From positions 1-51,438 of the forward strand of contig CBDUBH010000013.1 of NCBI GenBank assembly GCA_965365345.1: a DNA stretch of 51,438 nt, read 5' to 3'. The notes beneath the pieces are model-generated. The model worked only from the letters and a program-made list of their open reading frames with translations. It searched no databases and was not told the origin of the DNA. This DNA comes from CBDUBH01 sp965365345. GTDB lineage: Bacteria; Bacteroidota; Ignavibacteria; Ignavibacteriales; SURF-24. The position numbers and the translations under genes were made by a program. This document shows positions 16,866 through 25,418 of the stretch, in pieces. How positions within the stretch are numbered: the first letter of the stretch is position 1; every line of letters begins with the position of its first letter.

Positions 16866-17384
16866 ATGAAAAAACTATATTTATTCATAATGCTATTTTT
16901 GTTAGCATCACAAAGTTTATTTGCTCAAGCCGGAATTCAGATTGGAAAAGATCCAACGTTTGACAGACGAGGTTACGGCGGCGGATTTTATGATTATTCC
17001 GAGCCGGATGCCGTAAACATTAAAGTTTCGGTTTGGGGTTTTGTAAGATTTCCCGGAAAATATTTAATTCCGGATTATTCAAATGCCCGGGATCTTTTAT
17101 CTTATGCCGGCGGACCTGTTGAAGATGCAAAACTTCATGATATCAGACTTTACAGAGTAACTCCTGATAATAAACAGGAATTTATTAAATTAAATTATAA
17201 TGATCTTGTTTGGGAAGATAACCTGAAAAATACTTCCGGCTTTTCTCCTAAAGTTCAGGTCGGTGATATTTTGATAATTCCCGGTGAACCGAGATATTAT
17301 TACAAAGATTATCTGCAAATGGGACTTTCAATTGTTTCAACTTTAATATCAATAACAATATTGATACTGAATATTACAAAATAG
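16866..17384 (+). CDS. Small SLBB-domain polysaccharide export protein
   Basis: I chose the ATG at 16866 (172 residues) because it begins directly with the signal peptide MKKLYLFIMLFLLASQSLFA. The frame is open from a GTG at 16854. The mature part contains one SLBB domain (about 45-145), visible as KVSVWGFVRFPGKYLIP, ARDLLSYAGGPVEDAKLHDI and VQVGDILIIPGEP. A C-terminal hydrophobic helix follows (about 150-170). Outer-membrane polysaccharide export (OPX/Wza) proteins use SLBB domains to build the export channel. Here the usual Poly_export N-terminal domain is missing and the protein is very short, so it may be an accessory or partial OPX component. It sits 14 bases before the Wzc-like kinase gene. 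Confidence 0.8.
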   Translation: MKKLYLFIMLFLLASQSLFAQAGIQIGKDPTFDRRGYGGGFYDYSEPDAVNIKVSVWGFVRFPGKYLIPDYSNARDLLSYAGGPVEDAKLHDIRLYRVTPDNKQEFIKLNYNDLVWEDNLKNTSGFSPKVQVGDILIIPGEPRYYYKDYLQMGLSIVSTLISITILILNITK

Positions 17385-17398
17385 AGGGGTAATAACAG

Positions 17399-19672
17399 AT
17401 GGAAATGTTTAATTCAAAAAATATTCATCATAAAAGTAAAAAAGGCAGTCCGCCTATTGAGCATTTCAAACTGCTGCGTAACAATTGGGTAATTTTAACT
17501 GCAGTTATTTTGATAAGCTTGATAGTTTCTTTTGTGTACGCATATTTAACTCCCGATGTTTACACATCAACCACCGCAATAAAAATTGCAGATCCTAAAG
17601 GTAACGTTTTAACAGCTCCTTTAGGTGAAGGATTCGGCGGCTTTGGCGGAATGGGTAAAGACCGTTTTATAGCAAACGAAATTAAAACTCTAAATAACGT
17701 AACCATAAAACAAATGGTAGCAGATATCATTGTTGATACTTTGCAGAAAATGCAAAATACCGATATGATGAATCTTACAGTTAGAAATGATGATAGCGGA
17801 AAGATCAAACCGGTTCCTGCAGGTCCTTTAACCGGAGTTTTAAGCAAAACCGTTATGATCTCGCAGCCCGCAGGTTTGGATTTTATAGAAATTTCGGCAA
17901 CTTCCCCATCTTCTCAGGAAGCGGCTTTAATAGCTAATTCTTATGCTGAAGCTTACAAGCAATTTAACTTGATGGAAAACAGAAGACAATTCACAAAAGT
18001 TAAAGATTTTCTGTTAAAACAAAGTCAGGAAAAATTAAGCGAATTGATATTGGCAGAAAATGATATTAAAGCATATCAATTAGAAGGTGGCGCCGTTGAA
18101 TTGGATAGACAAGCTGCGGCATTGATTTCAAAACTGACTGATTTCGAATCTCAAAAAAATGCTACTAAAATTGAACTTTCATTAGTAAAAGAAAGACTTG
18201 ATGAACTTAAAAAACAATTAAAACAAAGAGATCCTTCGTTATCTAATTTTTTGAATAATCAATCAACCGAACCATATATGAAAATGCTGCAGGATCAGAT
18301 TGCAAAGGTGGAAACTCAGAAAGATATTGCTTTAGCGAGCAGTAATATTTCTCCGAATTCACCTGTAATAAAGCAGTATGATTCAACTTTAAGCGCATTA
18401 AAACAGAAGCTTAGAGAAGGAACAGAAAAATACAGAAGCAGTGTTTTGTCTTCAAGTCCAGAAGAAATTAAAGCATTGATGCAAAAAATTGCCGATGCTG
18501 AAGTTGAATATCAGTCACTCAATGCTTCATATTCAACCGTAAATCAAGTTATCGGTGGTTATGAAGGCAAATTCAATCAATTGCCTGCAAGCACTTTGGA
18601 ACTTGCAAGATTGGAAAGAGAAAGACAAACTTTAGAAAAACTTTATTTAATTCTTGAAGAAAAATATCAGGAAGCACTTGTAAACGAACAATCAGTACCA
18701 AGTAACGTTTACGTTCTTAACGAGGCATTTCCTACGAGTTATCCTTCAGGGCCTAACCGAACTATGATTCCGCTTATAGGTTTGTTTATCGGATTAGTTT
18801 TAGGAATTGGATATGTTTACGTTAAAAATTTCTTTGATGTTACGGTTAAATCCCCGGATGATATAATTTCGAAAAATTATAATATGATCGGATGGATTCC
18901 TAAAGCAAATGTAAAAGGAAAAGAATCTGTTGATAACATTGAAATTGTTTCTTCGGTTGCTCCGGGTTCAATTCCGAGCGAAGCATTTAAAACTTTACGT
19001 ACAAGAATTCATTTTTCCAAAATCGTAAAGGATTCTAAAACACTTTTGGTAACTTCGGCGGCTCCCGGAGAAGGTAAAAGCGTTGTTTCATCAAACTTGG
19101 GAATAACTTTTGCAAATGCAGAAACAAGAACAGTTATAGTTGATTGCGATCTTCGCAGACCGATGCAGCAAAATTTCTATAACATAAAAAAATCTCCCGG
19201 ATTGGTTGATTACTTTTTAGGTCAAGTTTCGTATGAAACAATTATCCGTGAAACTAACGTTAAAAATCTGAGCATTATTACGGCAGGACAAACTCCTCCA
19301 AATCCTTCTGAAATTATAAGCTCCCCAAGAATGAAAGCTTTAATTGATAAATTGAAGGAAGAATTTGATCTTGTTGTAATTGATTCTCCGCCGATTATGT
19401 CAGTTACAGATTCCGAAATTTTGGCAAGATTGGTTGATATGAGCGCCTTGGTAGTTTCGGCAAATGAAACCAAAGTTGAATGGATGGAAGAAGCGGCAGA
19501 TCTTTTGAATACTGAACAGAAAAACTTTTTAGGTATTATATTAAATAATTATAATTACAAAGAAGGTTACAAATCTTATTACTCCTATTATTCATACGGT
19601 TCTAACGGAAACGGAAAATCAGGCAGTAAAAAAGATGATGCTAATTTAACAAATAAAACGATCGGCGTTTAG
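17399..19672 (+). CDS. Wzc-like polysaccharide chain-length determinant / bacterial tyrosine autokinase
   Basis: The 757-residue inner-membrane protein has a Wzz-type N-terminal half, with TM1 about 30-50, a periplasmic coiled-coil region, and TM2 about 454-476 with the preceding PSGPNRTMIPL proline region. A cytoplasmic BY-kinase domain follows. Walker A is SAAPGEGKS (about 553-561), Walker A' is IVDCDLRRP (about 580), Walker B is LVVIDSPP (about 660), and the C-terminal tyrosine cluster is YKSYYSYYSYG. BY-kinases control EPS polymer length and export through cycles of Tyr phosphorylation. AGAGGGG lies 9 bases before the ATG. The N- and C-terminal halves are fused, as in proteobacterial Wzc. 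Confidence 0.93.
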   Translation: MEMFNSKNIHHKSKKGSPPIEHFKLLRNNWVILTAVILISLIVSFVYAYLTPDVYTSTTAIKIADPKGNVLTAPLGEGFGGFGGMGKDRFIANEIKTLNNVTIKQMVADIIVDTLQKMQNTDMMNLTVRNDDSGKIKPVPAGPLTGVLSKTVMISQPAGLDFIEISATSPSSQEAALIANSYAEAYKQFNLMENRRQFTKVKDFLLKQSQEKLSELILAENDIKAYQLEGGAVELDRQAAALISKLTDFESQKNATKIELSLVKERLDELKKQLKQRDPSLSNFLNNQSTEPYMKMLQDQIAKVETQKDIALASSNISPNSPVIKQYDSTLSALKQKLREGTEKYRSSVLSSSPEEIKALMQKIADAEVEYQSLNASYSTVNQVIGGYEGKFNQLPASTLELARLERERQTLEKLYLILEEKYQEALVNEQSVPSNVYVLNEAFPTSYPSGPNRTMIPLIGLFIGLVLGIGYVYVKNFFDVTVKSPDDIISKNYNMIGWIPKANVKGKESVDNIEIVSSVAPGSIPSEAFKTLRTRIHFSKIVKDSKTLLVTSAAPGEGKSVVSSNLGITFANAETRTVIVDCDLRRPMQQNFYNIKKSPGLVDYFLGQVSYETIIRETNVKNLSIITAGQTPPNPSEIISSPRMKALIDKLKEEFDLVVIDSPPIMSVTDSEILARLVDMSALVVSANETKVEWMEEAADLLNTEQKNFLGIILNNYNYKEGYKSYYSYYSYGSNGNGKSGSKKDDANLTNKTIGV

Positions 19673-19685
19673 CCGGTCGTTTTTT
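19655..19685. terminator. Bidirectional terminator overlapping the wzc-like stop codon
   Basis: AAAACGATCGGC pairs with GCCGGTCGTTTT (one G-T pair) around a 5-base loop that contains most of the TAG stop. T-runs follow in both directions, which fits the convergent gene arrangement. Confidence 0.85.
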
Positions 19686-21354
19686 AATTTCCTGTAAATT
19701 CAATTGCCCCGATATCGGGCTTACCTTTGATTGGATTACCGTAAAAATCTTCTTTTAATCCAACATTAATTCCTGCATCAATTAAAGGACTATTTTCAGC
19801 AGGAGAGTAATTTCCATCTTCGGGAGTTTTGATCAATTCATCCAAATTTCCCGTAAATCTTATATTATTATTTGTAAAATACCTTACATTATCTTCAATA
19901 GATTTGAATTGCTCAAAACTTATTCTTTTTTCTTTGAAATTTATTATATAATTGTGATTTTTTTCAGGAATATAAACCAAATTATTCTGCCATTTTGTGC
20001 CTTTTACATTCTTGGAAACTCTAAAAGAAACTCCCAGAATTGTTCTGCCGGCATTAATAATTAAGTTATTTACAATTAAATTGTCATTTCCGTAATCCCA
20101 AATTCCTTCCCGTTCAATATTATAAATTGTATTATTTGCAATCAAATTTTCTTCGGAAGGACCGTCAACTGCGGCTAGAACAATGGCCTGAGCAGTTTTT
20201 TGATTTCCGTATGGCACGGTTGAATTTTTCATGTGCTCAAAAATATTATAATAAATTTTGTTATTGTCTCCGCCGAATTGATTTCTGGCAGTTGTGCGGG
20301 AAATTCTATTTTGAAAAAATTCATTTTCCGAACACATTCCTTTTGCCGTTCCAACCGATTCAAAAGCCCTGCCGAAAGCGATATCCGGAGCAGTTACAAT
20401 ATTTTTGAAGATTTTATTTCTTTTTGCTTCGGCTTTATATCCGTAAACTTGAACTGCTGAATGATCCCAGTTTTTAAAATAATTTTCGTAAACCTTCCAG
20501 TTATTTGCTCCGTTTTGAATTGAAATTCCATCCATTCCTGAGCGATTATAATTTGCATAGATCTGCCAGCCGGAATCTATTGTATCACGCCGTATTATAA
20601 TTGAATCTGAGGTTGCATCTTTAGCTTTTAGCCCCAATTGATTGCCGATGATCCCTCTTCCCTGGGAATATTTTCCTATGTTACAATCTTCAAAAATAAT
20701 ATTATCGGCTCCTGCCAACCCGATTGTTGCAGTGTAACCGCCTTGAATATCAAGTTCCCTGAATATTAGATTATCAGTATCAACAATCTTTACAGTATGA
20801 AATTTTCTATCGATACCGCCGGCAATTTCAATTTTCAATTTTTCAACAGGAATTTTTCTTTCGAAAATGTAAAGTATTTTTCCTTTTTTATCATAATGCC
20901 ATTTATTTTTTTCATTCATTTGATAAAAATCTTTTGCTTTATCAAATTCCATGTTATTGATCCAAAGTCTATCGATCATAATTCCTGTTTTACCAAAAAA
21001 AACGGAATCATTTAATTTAATCCAAAAATCCTTTCTTGAAGAATTCGGTAAAATTTCTTTTGTGGAAATTACCGGTTTTTTTCCGTTTCCGTATGAGCTG
21101 TAAATTATTGGTTTATCCTTAGTGCCGGAGATTGAAGGAACGAGCATTTCATTCCAATAATTATTTTTATTAAAAAGAATTTTATCGCCCGGTTTAAAAT
21201 TGAAATCATTTACTTTTCTAATTGATTTCCATGCAGCAGTTTGTGAAAGTCCGGAGTTTTGATCATTTCCGGTTTGGTTATCAACATAAAAAATTCTTTC
21301 GTTTGAAGGAAAAAATAAAATCAATAAAAAAATCAGTTCAAGAAGAATCTGCAT
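19684..21354 (-). CDS. Secreted right-handed parallel beta-helix protein (pectate-lyase-like fold), no T9SS tail
   Basis: The 556-residue protein has an N-terminal hydrophobic signal (1-20) and then FYVDNQTGNDQNSGLSQTAA, the usual opening of secreted beta-helix proteins. Asn/Ile/Val-rich coils follow (about 180-450), for example NLIFRELDIQGG and NNLIVNNLIINAG. The protein ends with SPLIDAG, DFYGNPIKGKPDIGAIEF. It is a close paralogue of the next gene on the same strand (shared GYG, GMDGISIQNGANNWKVYENY and FKNWDHSAVQVYG segments) but stops where that protein carries an Ig-like domain and a T9SS tail. It may be a polysaccharide lyase, epimerase or binding protein; the catalytic residues are not certain. 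It lies convergent to wzc, inside the EPS region. Confidence 0.8.
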   Translation of the reverse strand: MQILLELIFLLILFFPSNERIFYVDNQTGNDQNSGLSQTAAWKSIRKVNDFNFKPGDKILFNKNNYWNEMLVPSISGTKDKPIIYSSYGNGKKPVISTKEILPNSSRKDFWIKLNDSVFFGKTGIMIDRLWINNMEFDKAKDFYQMNEKNKWHYDKKGKILYIFERKIPVEKLKIEIAGGIDRKFHTVKIVDTDNLIFRELDIQGGYTATIGLAGADNIIFEDCNIGKYSQGRGIIGNQLGLKAKDATSDSIIIRRDTIDSGWQIYANYNRSGMDGISIQNGANNWKVYENYFKNWDHSAVQVYGYKAEAKRNKIFKNIVTAPDIAFGRAFESVGTAKGMCSENEFFQNRISRTTARNQFGGDNNKIYYNIFEHMKNSTVPYGNQKTAQAIVLAAVDGPSEENLIANNTIYNIEREGIWDYGNDNLIVNNLIINAGRTILGVSFRVSKNVKGTKWQNNLVYIPEKNHNYIINFKEKRISFEQFKSIEDNVRYFTNNNIRFTGNLDELIKTPEDGNYSPAENSPLIDAGINVGLKEDFYGNPIKGKPDIGAIEFTGN

Positions 21355-21434
21355 AATCTCGTCTTAATTTTGATAAAATATTGGTTGGTATATTTGTATT
21401 TTATCAAAAAGATCTGAAATTCACAATTATAAAC

Positions 21435-21474
21435 AAAAAACCCCGCAGGATTTTTCATCACTTACGGGGTTTTC
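21435..21474 (-). terminator. Minus-strand terminator after the 768-residue beta-helix gene
   Basis: Read on the minus strand, AAAACCCCG and CGGGGTTTT form the stem and a T-run follows. It lies 46 bases after the stop at 21520 and just before the paralogue, so the two beta-helix genes are probably separate transcripts. Confidence 0.85.
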
Positions 21475-21519
21475 AAATTTAAGTATTTTTGTTTTGATTA
21501 AAGAACTTATACTATTCTG

Positions 21520-23826
21520 TTATTTAACAAGCATCATTTTTTTAGTTGAAACAAAGTTATCTGCTTTTATTCTGTAGATATATGTTCCGCTTGAAAGATT
21601 TGAAGCATCAAATTGTACTTCGTATTGTCCTGGGGTTTTCATTTCATTTACTAATGTCATTACTTCTCTTCCCAACATATCAAATACTTTCAAACTTACC
21701 ATTGATTGACTTGCAACACTGAATTTGATTTTTGTTGATGGATTAAAAGGATTCGGATAATTCTGCATCAGATCAAATTTTTCAGGTTGAAGATTGTCTT
21801 CGTTTTCAGCTGAAGTTACTCCGCCAGCTATATCATAACTTGCTGTTGTTTGTTCAGGAATTGAATTCCCTGCCAAGTCTTTTATATTGTTTATCTCTAC
21901 ATTATATGTTCTTCCTTCAGAATGAACCGATGTTTTTAAGATGACTTCGTTCATGTTCTCTGAAAGTGATGAGCTTAATATTTTGATTCCGTTATCTATC
22001 ATAAAGTTTGATATTTCTTCGGCTTCAAGTTCAGATAATTCTTCATTGAATACTATTTTAACACTGTCTAATCCTATTGCCATTACTGTATCTATCTGAG
22101 GAGGCACTTGATCTAATACTGTTGAATTTGAATATTCTATCGCTCCGATATCAGGTTTTCCTACTATCGGATTTCCGTAAAAATCTGCTTTGATTCCTAA
22201 ATCAGTACCTTTATCAATTGCTAAGCTTCCTTGTACCGGCATAAATTCAGAAGTTGCTGCGTTTTTAACAAGTTGTGCCATAGATCCGGTGTGTTGAAGA
22301 TTTCCTGAAATAACATTCCCGTCTTTTCCATTAAGTGCATTGAATTGGCTTATTGTTTTAGAAGCATAAGCCCAACTAACAACCGCCTGTGAACTGCTTA
22401 CTCCGGGACTGTACACTAAATTGTTTTTCCATGTACCGTTGAAAGCACCATTATCAGTAACTCTTATACCAAATCCCTGGTATTCTCTACCGCAATCGAT
22501 AATTAAGTTATTTACAAATTCTGCATTTTTAATATAACTCCACAATCCGCTTCTGTCTAATCCGTAAAATGTATTGTTGTGTACTTTTACATCTTTAGCA
22601 ACACCCTGTCCAAAAGTAGCAACGTTAACACCTTCAGCAGTTTTTCCGCTTAAATAAATTGCTGTTGAATTTTTTACATTTTCAAAGATGTTATAATAAA
22701 TTTTTGTATAATATCCGCCAATTTGTGCTCTTACTGTAATATCATAAATATGATTTTGATAAATTTCAGTATTCATTGCCAAATCCGGTTCTCTTGAAAG
22801 CACTTCAAATGAGCGCGCAAATGCAAGGTCAGGTGCGGTTATTTTATTTTTAAAGATTTTAGTATTGTTTACCGGTTTACCTGAAAGAACTCCATAAACC
22901 TGAACAGCCGCATGATCCCAATTTTTGAAAAAGTTTTCATAAACTTGCCAGTTGCTTGCACCATTTTGTATAGAAATACCGTCCATTATTTCACGATTTT
23001 GCTTAGTATAAACTTTCCAGCCCGAATCCATCATATTTCTTCTAACAATGACATTATCTGAATTTGGATCTGAAGAAGAATTGCCTGAAGTTGAATTTCC
23101 TGTTATTCCTCTGCCGTGCGCACCGAATCCAACATTACTATCTTCGATTATAATATAATCTGCGCCATTTAATGAAAAAGTATTATAACCACCGCTGAAA
23201 TCAATATTTTGAAAAGTTAAATAATCTTTATCAGAAATTTTGACTGTAGATAAATTTCCACTTCCGTAGCCGGGATATTTAATACTTCCATAGAAACTTA
23301 CCGGATTTGAAGTTGCATACACATACAATCTTCCGCTGTTTACTGTCCATCTGAAAGTACTGTTAACTCCGCTTACACCTGAAGTTGACCAATCATATTC
23401 TTTATCGCCTAACCAAATTCTTGTTTCGCTGAGAAGGTTAAAAGGAAGATTAATATAATAAACAGAAGAAGATGATTGAACCCAGTTACTTGCTTTATCA
23501 GCACCGGGAACCGACTGCCTTAAAGTTATCACCGGCTTATTTCCTGAGCCGTAAGCGCCGTAAGTAATTCTTGAGCTGCTTGTTCCAGAGGTTGAAGGGA
23601 TTAACTGCCCGGTCCAGCTGTCGCCTCTTTTAAATAGTATCTGATCTCCGGGTTGATATTTCATTGAATTAACTTTATTTAACGACTTCCAGGCAGTTGC
23701 CTCTGAAGTTCCGTTATTTGTATCATTTCCGTTTTTTGCATCCACGTAATATGTGGCACTCATTAAAAAGTTAGCTATGAAGAATATTGTTAGCAAGCTG
23801 TTTCTGAATATTTGCATCATTGTCAT
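21520..23826 (-). CDS. Secreted parallel beta-helix protein with Ig-like domain and T9SS tail
   Basis: The 768-residue protein begins at the ATG at 23826 with AGGAG 8 bases upstream, which supports this start. It has a signal peptide (about 5-24, ending MSA), then YYVDAKNGNDTNNGTSEATA. A right-handed beta-helix (about 190-500) follows, then the closing DFYGNPIVGKPDIGAIEY block. An SbsA/Big_5-like Ig domain comes next (about 575-665, PPQIDTVMAIGLDSVKIVF). The T9SS sorting domain (about 678-768) has LMQNYPNPFNPSTKIKFSV and a terminal KKMMLVK. It is therefore predicted to be surface-exposed or released, unlike its tail-less paralogue. Beta-helix proteins near EPS genes are often lyases, C5-epimerases or polymer-binding proteins; which applies here cannot be told. 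Confidence 0.87.
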   Translation of the reverse strand: MTMMQIFRNSLLTIFFIANFLMSATYYVDAKNGNDTNNGTSEATAWKSLNKVNSMKYQPGDQILFKRGDSWTGQLIPSTSGTSSSRITYGAYGSGNKPVITLRQSVPGADKASNWVQSSSSVYYINLPFNLLSETRIWLGDKEYDWSTSGVSGVNSTFRWTVNSGRLYVYATSNPVSFYGSIKYPGYGSGNLSTVKISDKDYLTFQNIDFSGGYNTFSLNGADYIIIEDSNVGFGAHGRGITGNSTSGNSSSDPNSDNVIVRRNMMDSGWKVYTKQNREIMDGISIQNGASNWQVYENFFKNWDHAAVQVYGVLSGKPVNNTKIFKNKITAPDLAFARSFEVLSREPDLAMNTEIYQNHIYDITVRAQIGGYYTKIYYNIFENVKNSTAIYLSGKTAEGVNVATFGQGVAKDVKVHNNTFYGLDRSGLWSYIKNAEFVNNLIIDCGREYQGFGIRVTDNGAFNGTWKNNLVYSPGVSSSQAVVSWAYASKTISQFNALNGKDGNVISGNLQHTGSMAQLVKNAATSEFMPVQGSLAIDKGTDLGIKADFYGNPIVGKPDIGAIEYSNSTVLDQVPPQIDTVMAIGLDSVKIVFNEELSELEAEEISNFMIDNGIKILSSSLSENMNEVILKTSVHSEGRTYNVEINNIKDLAGNSIPEQTTASYDIAGGVTSAENEDNLQPEKFDLMQNYPNPFNPSTKIKFSVASQSMVSLKVFDMLGREVMTLVNEMKTPGQYEVQFDASNLSSGTYIYRIKADNFVSTKKMMLVK

Positions 23827-24365
23827 TTATATATCTCCTAAGTACACTTGTTTCTATTTTTGTATTTAGGAAATGCCAACATATGTGCCATTTAAGAAAA
23901 ACGCAGAATTTGATTTGTTTTGGCATTTTAGAAATCGATGGATTTTGATTGTTGGCTAATATTGAACTCATGTTGAAGATTTAACATATCAAAATCACTT
24001 TTTCAATAATATTTGATCATCAATTTTACTTTTTTGTTCGCCTATTTATAGTTATTCGGTTTTCTGGCTAACTTCAACCACATTATAAAGAAAATTTTAC
24101 CTGTTAATTTTACCAAAGAAAAATATTTCAACTATTCTTTATTAATCTTTCCTCAAAGCTGGAATTTTTAATAAATTATTAGTTATATATAATTATAGGG
24201 TATTCAATAATGACCTATAATATTGAGGGCAAATTGCTTTTCTCCCTTTTTAGCGGGCGTATTTCTTTTTTTATTATTTTCAAAATAAATTTGTTTGTTG
24301 CATTTTTATAAATAATGTGACTTACCTTGCGGAGCTGTATTAAATTTTAATTTCAGGATATTAAG
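23827..24365. other. Divergent intergenic region between the beta-helix gene and the large EPS operon
   Basis: About 540 bases without a supported gene; a short minus-strand ORF at 23771-23971 overlaps the beta-helix gene start and lacks coding features. The region holds the beta-helix ribosome site, the GGGC element at 24216-24240 for the plus strand, and a second GGGC at 24255-24258. On the minus strand, CTATAAATAGGCGAAC near 24035-24050 resembles the same element about 215 bases before the beta-helix start. CTTGCGGAGC and TTCAGGATATTAAG precede the epimerase ATG. Confidence 0.5.
24216..24240 (+). promoter_or_regulatory. GGGC leader element, copy 5, head of the main EPS operon
   Basis: TATAAT (24216-24221), then ATTGA, then GGGCAAATTGC, with GGGC at 24227-24230. 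The spacing would place the transcript start at the GGG. It lies 139 bases before the epimerase ATG. No clear -35 box is visible. Confidence 0.5.
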
Positions 24366-25382
24366 ATGAGTAAAAAAATTCTTGTTACCGGTGCTGCCGG
24401 ATTTATCGGATTTCATCTTTGCGAAAAACTATGCAAAGAAGGAAACAATGTTATAGGCTTGGATAATATGAACGATTATTATGAAGTAAGTCTAAAAGAA
24501 GACAGATTAAAACTTCTTGAAAAATTCAGTAATTTTAAATTTTACAAAGCAGATCTTTCCGATAAGGAAAAGATATTTTCAATTTTTAGAGAAGAAAATT
24601 TTGATTATGTTGTAAATTTGGGTGCACAAGCCGGCGTAAGATATTCGATCCAAAATCCTTATGCTTATATTGAAAGTAATATCAACGGATTTTTAAATAT
24701 TCTTGAAGGATGCCGCCATTTTCCCGTTAAGCATTTGGTTTACGCTTCTTCAAGTTCAGTTTACGGAGCAAATACAAAAATTCCGTTTTCGGTTGAAGAT
24801 AATGTTGATCATCCGGTTTCGCTATATGCCGCAACAAAAAAATCAAATGAATTAATTGCGCACGCATATTCAAACCTTTACAAAATTCCCGTTTCGGGAT
24901 TAAGATTTTTTACTGTTTATGGTCCTTGGGGAAGACCCGACATGGCTTATTTCCTTTTTACAAAAGCCATTTTGGATAATAAACCCATTGATGTTTTTAA
25001 TCATGGAAAAATGAAAAGGGATTTTACTTACGTTGATGATATTGTTGAAGGAATTTCAAGAATCATAACAACAATTCCACAAGCTGATCCAAATTGGAAA
25101 TTAAATCCCGATCATAAAACTTCTACAAGTTTTGCTCCTTATAAAGTTTATAATATTGGTAACAATCAGCCGGTTGAATTGGAAAAATTAATTTCAGTAA
25201 TTGAAGAAAATTTAGGCAAAAAGGCAATCAAAAATTATAAAGAACTTCAGCCGGGCGATGTTGAAATTACTTATGCTGATATTGAGGATCTGACAGAAGC
25301 CGTTGGATTTAAACCTTCAACTTCAATTGAAGAAGGAATTTCAAAATTTGTTCAATGGTACAAAGAATATTACATTAAATAG
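24366..25382 (+). CDS. NAD-dependent epimerase, likely UDP-glucuronate 4-epimerase type
   Basis: The 338-residue short-chain dehydrogenase/reductase has the NAD-binding GAAGFIG (9-15), catalytic Ser in ASSSSVYG (129-134) and YAATK (Y154, K158). GLDNMNDYYEVSLKEDRL and LGAQAGVRYSIQNPYAYI are characteristic of the CapI/LspL-type UDP-glucuronic acid 4-epimerase branch, which makes UDP-galacturonate. The GWNPDH-like insertion before FAPYKVYNIGNN also fits that group. It heads the long EPS operon, 36 bases before wecB. If the assignment is right, the polymer contains a uronic acid. A GalE-like or other 4-epimerase remains possible. Confidence 0.85.
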   Translation: MSKKILVTGAAGFIGFHLCEKLCKEGNNVIGLDNMNDYYEVSLKEDRLKLLEKFSNFKFYKADLSDKEKIFSIFREENFDYVVNLGAQAGVRYSIQNPYAYIESNINGFLNILEGCRHFPVKHLVYASSSSVYGANTKIPFSVEDNVDHPVSLYAATKKSNELIAHAYSNLYKIPVSGLRFFTVYGPWGRPDMAYFLFTKAILDNKPIDVFNHGKMKRDFTYVDDIVEGISRIITTIPQADPNWKLNPDHKTSTSFAPYKVYNIGNNQPVELEKLISVIEENLGKKAIKNYKELQPGDVEITYADIEDLTEAVGFKPSTSIEEGISKFVQWYKEYYIK

Positions 25383-25418
25383 AAATCCAATATAAAATAT
25401 TAAAACAGGAATATAAAA

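Noticed and set aside
23771..23971. Minus-strand 66-residue ORF upstream of the beta-helix gene
   Set aside because: It overlaps the well-supported start and ribosome site of the beta-helix gene, and no recognisable domain is seen.
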